Shown here: positions 63,894-64,000 of the stretch, in pieces
How the letters are laid out: each line of letters begins with the position of its first letter
Position numbering within the stretch: the stretch's first letter is position 1
Origin: Candidatus Poribacteria bacterium
GTDB lineage: Bacteria; Poribacteria; WGA-4E; WGA-3G
Direction of reading: 5' to 3'
NCBI GenBank assembly: GCA_022394755.1
Contig: JAGFCA010000017.1
Span: 27,079 to 91,078 of the forward strand
Length of the DNA stretch: 64,000 nucleotides
The notes under the pieces: model-generated
Told to the model about the DNA's origin: nothing
What the model saw: only the letters and a program-made list of their open reading frames with translations
Database searches by the model: none
Translations under genes and position numbers: made by a program

Positions 63894-64000
63894 TCAAGTG
63901 ATAATCGATGGGTATAGTCGTTTTAGTTTTATACGTGCATCATCTGTAGTAAACCTCCAACTTGTTTTGGTCTGTTTTTCATTTCTTCTGTTTTGCCATG
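63894..64000 (-). CDS. Partial C-terminal end of a probable IS630-type transposase (runs off the window)
   Basis: Only about 35 codons are visible before the minus-strand TGA at 63894-63896. The frame reads RRNEKQTKTSWRF then TTDDARIKLKRLYPSIIT. The W-x-F-T-x-x-D-A-R-x-K-L-x-x-L-Y-P pattern is what I associate with the C-terminal end of IS630-family transposases in cyanobacteria and Poribacteria. The assignment rests on this short tail, and no terminal inverted repeat can be checked because the other end is outside. It directly abuts the truncated fourth WD40-dockerin gene. Confidence 0.5.
   Translation of the reverse strand, partial: WQNRRNEKQTKTSWRFTTDDARIKLKRLYPSIIT

Overview
The window looks like chromosomal DNA of a Candidatus Poribacteria-type bacterium (marine or sponge-associated). 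This is inferred from gene content rather than from a marker gene. The DNA is AT-rich, no rRNA or tRNA was seen, and the window carries a mix typical of that group: three Gfo/Idh/MocA oxidoreductases, three phytanoyl-CoA-dioxygenase-like enzymes, a sulfatase-fold enzyme, ThuA, DUF3500, secreted WD40 proteins, dockerins, and C-terminal secretion/sorting domains carrying the motif NYPNPFNPETW. TGA is used as a normal stop (for example at the ends of the genes finishing at 2116 and 48649).

Layout. 1-10 kb: an oxidoreductase, two membrane proteins, ThuA and PhyH enzymes, then argH, pyrF and a sulfatase-superfamily gene. 10-22.5 kb: secreted WD40 proteins on the minus strand, interrupted by one plus-strand flavin reductase. 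This block includes a WD40 gene broken by one in-frame TGA and a three-gene unit (TPR-membrane-Ig protein, membrane-TPR protein, WD40-HtrA protease fusion). 22.6-32 kb: oxidoreductases, PhyH, an HD hydrolase, truA, a permuted S55 (SpoIVB-like) lipoprotein broken by a frameshift, an SDR and folD. 32.4-37 kb: an ECF sigma/anti-sigma/TPR operon and DUF3500. 37-45 kb: two CBM9-like secreted proteins, a PQQ-type propeller, an amidotransferase-fold membrane protein, an operon of FAH-family hydrolase, DSD1-type PLP enzyme and YbjQ, and cysC. 45-51.3 kb: an AT-rich, gene-poor island holding a gamma-type adenine methyltransferase and a Type IIG-like protein that lacks its methylase core. 51.3-53 kb: an epimerase and PhyH. 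54-64 kb: four tandem WD40-dockerin proteins, the last without its sorting domain and lying against what looks like the end of an IS630-type transposase.

The strongest theme is a family of seven secreted WD40 proteins. They share one N-terminal signature (LPDGA..R.GKG, then IGIW.Y) but differ at the C-terminus: nothing, an HtrA-like protease, dockerin plus sorting domain, or dockerin only. This looks like a reusable extracellular propeller scaffold to which different output or anchoring modules are attached. Two lesions (TGA at 13378-13380; a missing base in an A/T run at 29393-29397) each split a gene and could be real or assembly errors. Two copies of a 220-bp MITE-like element (27668-27891 and 53523-53741, opposite orientations) and a family of short ACATTTCG-type palindromes occupy intergenic space.
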